From: an uncultured Holophagaceae bacterium
GTDB lineage: Bacteria; Acidobacteriota; Holophagae; Holophagales; Holophagaceae
DNA length: 64,000 bases
NCBI GenBank assembly: GCA_903937385.1
Contig: CAIZZF010000013.1
Span: forward strand, 62,001-126,000
Reading direction: 5' to 3'
A program made the position numbers and the translations under genes. This document shows, piece after piece, positions 62,750 to 64,000 of the stretch. The notes under the pieces were generated by a model that saw only the letters and a program-made list of their open reading frames with translations, had not been told where the DNA came from and ran no database searches. How positions within the stretch are numbered: the first letter of the stretch is position 1; each line of letters begins with the position of its first letter.

Positions 62750-62787
62750 AAAAAAGTCCCGCCGACTGATGATGACGTCGGCGGGAC
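62750..62787 (-). terminator. Terminator between lactate permease and D-lactate dehydrogenase
   Basis: On the minus strand, an 11-bp perfect G/C-rich stem (62756-62766 with 62777-62787) with a 10-base loop is followed by six T. It is a good intrinsic terminator 28 bases after the permease stop. It may limit read-through into the dehydrogenase genes. Confidence 0.88.
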
Positions 62788-62815
62788 CCGGGTCGTGCTT
62801 CGGAATTCCGCCTGG

Positions 62816-64000
62816 TTACTTCTTGGCCGGGGCGGGGGCGGGCAGGGCAGCCGGAGCTGCAGGAGCGGCCGGAGCGGTCACGCCAGGAGCGGGTACGGCG
62901 ACTGCGGGAGCCGCGGGCGGCAGCTGGGGCATCCAGTTGGCGGGGAGGACCCGCGCGTAGAGGAAGATGACCACGCCCACCATGGCGGCCAGCGCCAGGC
63001 TGTGGAAGAAGACGTAGCGGAGGATGGTGCCCTCCTCGCCCTGCTGGTTGGTGGCCACGGAGGCGACCACGAGGCTCTGGGCGTCGATCATCTTGCCCAT
63101 GACGCCGCCGGTGGTGTTGGCCGCGGCAGTGAGGATCGGGTTCAGGCCCAGCTGCTCGGCAGTGATCTTCTGCAGACCGCCGAAGAGCACGTTGGAGGAG
63201 GTATCACTGCCCGTGAGGGCCACGCCCAACCAGCCCAGCATGGCGCTGAAGAAGGGGAAGAGCAGGCCGGTGCTGGCAAAGGCCAGACCCATGGTGGCGT
63301 CCAGACCCGCGGCCTTGGACACGAAGCCCAGGGCCAGCATGGCGGCGATGGTGAGCAGGGAGATCTTCACGCGACCGACGGTGCGGGCCCAGATCTTGAC
63401 GAGCTCCAGGGGGCCGAAGCCGGCCACGAGGCCGCTGAGGATGCCCGCCAGCATGAGGCTGGTGCCGGTGAGGGAGAGCCAGTTGAAGGTCCAGACGGCG
63501 GCTTCCTTGGACTTCTTGGCGACGACGGGAGGAGCCTTCTCGACGCGGTTGTGGAGGCGGGGGATCTCGAAGGTCTTGACCGACTTGCCGTAGAGGAAGT
63601 TGGGCTGCCCCTTGGGGCCGCCGTTCAGGAAGGTCTTGACCTGAGGGGTGCCCCAGGCGAACACGAAGATGGACAGGAAGACCCAGGGGAGCCAGGCCTT
63701 CATGACCTTGCTGCTGCTCTGCTCGACCACGGCTCCTTCAGCTTCTTCCCGCTCGTGCTCGTAGCGCCAGATGGTCTTGGGCTGCCAGACCTTCAGGAAC
63801 AGGACCGTGGCCACCATGGAGACGATGGCGCCAATGATGTCCACCAGCCAGGGGCCGTGGAAGTTGCTGACCCCGAACTGGGCGATGGCGAAGCTGCCAC
63901 CGGCCACGAGGCAGGCGGGCCAGACTTCCATCATGGCCTTGCGACCGGCCATGGTCCAAATGATCCAGAAGGGCACGATCAGGGAGAAGATGGGCAGGAT
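62816..64000 (-). CDS. lldP: L-lactate permease, 5' end outside window
   Basis: The C-terminal 394 residues of an LctP-family proton-coupled lactate/glycolate transporter; the frame stays open through the right edge. At least seven hydrophobic segments are visible, with LFFPFFSAMLGWLG-like helices, VALTGSDTSSNVLFGGLQ, NTTGGVMGKMIDAQSLVVA and TILRYVFFHSLALAAMVG, all typical. A charged loop near EREEAEG and an Ala/Pro-rich C-terminal tail (about 35 residues) are present; the tail is unusual. First gene of the lactate cluster on this strand. Confidence 0.93.
   Translation of the reverse strand: MLPIFSLIVPFWIIWTMAGRKAMMEVWPACLVAGGSFAIAQFGVSNFHGPWLVDIIGAIVSMVATVLFLKVWQPKTIWRYEHEREEAEGAVVEQSSSKVMKAWLPWVFLSIFVFAWGTPQVKTFLNGGPKGQPNFLYGKSVKTFEIPRLHNRVEKAPPVVAKKSKEAAVWTFNWLSLTGTSLMLAGILSGLVAGFGPLELVKIWARTVGRVKISLLTIAAMLALGFVSKAAGLDATMGLAFASTGLLFPFFSAMLGWLGVALTGSDTSSNVLFGGLQKITAEQLGLNPILTAAANTTGGVMGKMIDAQSLVVASVATNQQGEEGTILRYVFFHSLALAAMVGVVIFLYARVLPANWMPQLPPAAPAVAVPAPGVTAPAAPAAPAALPAPAPAKK

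Overview
The window is about 64 kb of ordinary chromosome from a high-GC, Gram-negative bacterium. Envelope genes (lptD, kdsB, gmhB, a FadL-type porin, a Tat-type exported phosphatase) indicate an outer membrane with LPS. Monomeric isocitrate dehydrogenase, a tungsten-type aldehyde:ferredoxin oxidoreductase, a Shewanella-like lactate cluster and bacillithiol-type BshA occur together. This mix, and the general look of the proteins, suggests Acidobacteriota of the Holophagae (Geothrix/Holophaga-like). That placement is inference from family content, not from a marker-gene comparison. I saw no phage, insertion sequence, CRISPR array or plasmid gene; nearly all the sequence is tightly packed host genes.

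Layout. 1-5.3 kb: 3' part of lptD, a diguanylate cyclase, trxB, kdsB. 5.3-15.4 kb: signalling block with CheA, CheW, a membrane methyl-accepting protein, a histidine kinase and a REC-GAF-pseudokinase, with fabH and rsmD in between. 15.5-24.4 kb: beta-propeller protein, gmhB, sfsA, gcvT, gcvH, a LysM lytic transglycosylase, tRNA-Ala, an ABC-F ATPase and an SDR. 24.6-28.2 kb (minus): tryptophanase, AOR-family oxidoreductase and a MoaD-like sulfur carrier. 28.3-35.4 kb: coaX-birA, a LeuA-like enzyme, Ppx/GppA, a VWFA-related exported protein, a four-repeat SCP2 protein and a small Cys-rich ORF. 35.6-38.6 kb (minus): a five-gene, translationally coupled LiaF/LytS/LytTR operon that begins with a 35-residue membrane micro-ORF. 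38.9-44.7 kb (minus): YigZ, monomeric Idh, a 5'-nucleotidase split into two genes, and an unknown membrane protein.

44.8-51.5 kb: complete trp operon (trpL-E-G-D-C-F-B-A) with a recognisable attenuator: a leader peptide with tandem Trp codons, a 10-bp antiterminator pairing and a terminator just before trpE. A palindromic repeat lies inside the operon between trpC and trpF. 51.6-57.1 kb: FadL porin, thiolase, DivIVA, YggT, BshA, a small hypothetical protein and tRNA-Met. 57.2-64 kb (minus): lactate permease (cut by the window edge), FAD/Fe-S D-lactate dehydrogenase, LutC and a LutB-LutA fusion, together a lactate uptake and oxidation unit.

Intergenic gaps carry several families of imperfect palindromes. 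Examples are the CACGAAGACGGGAAGACC type at 38.8 and 48.8 kb, the ACCGATGAACACCGATAA type at 24.5 kb and the CTATCAG direct repeats at 19.0 and 54.5 kb. I did not find a single large undescribed system. The best leads are the trp attenuator, which may have a leaderless leader peptide, the LiaF/LytTR operon with its micro-ORF, the tryptophanase-AOR-MoaD cluster, the pseudokinase response regulator and the repeat families.
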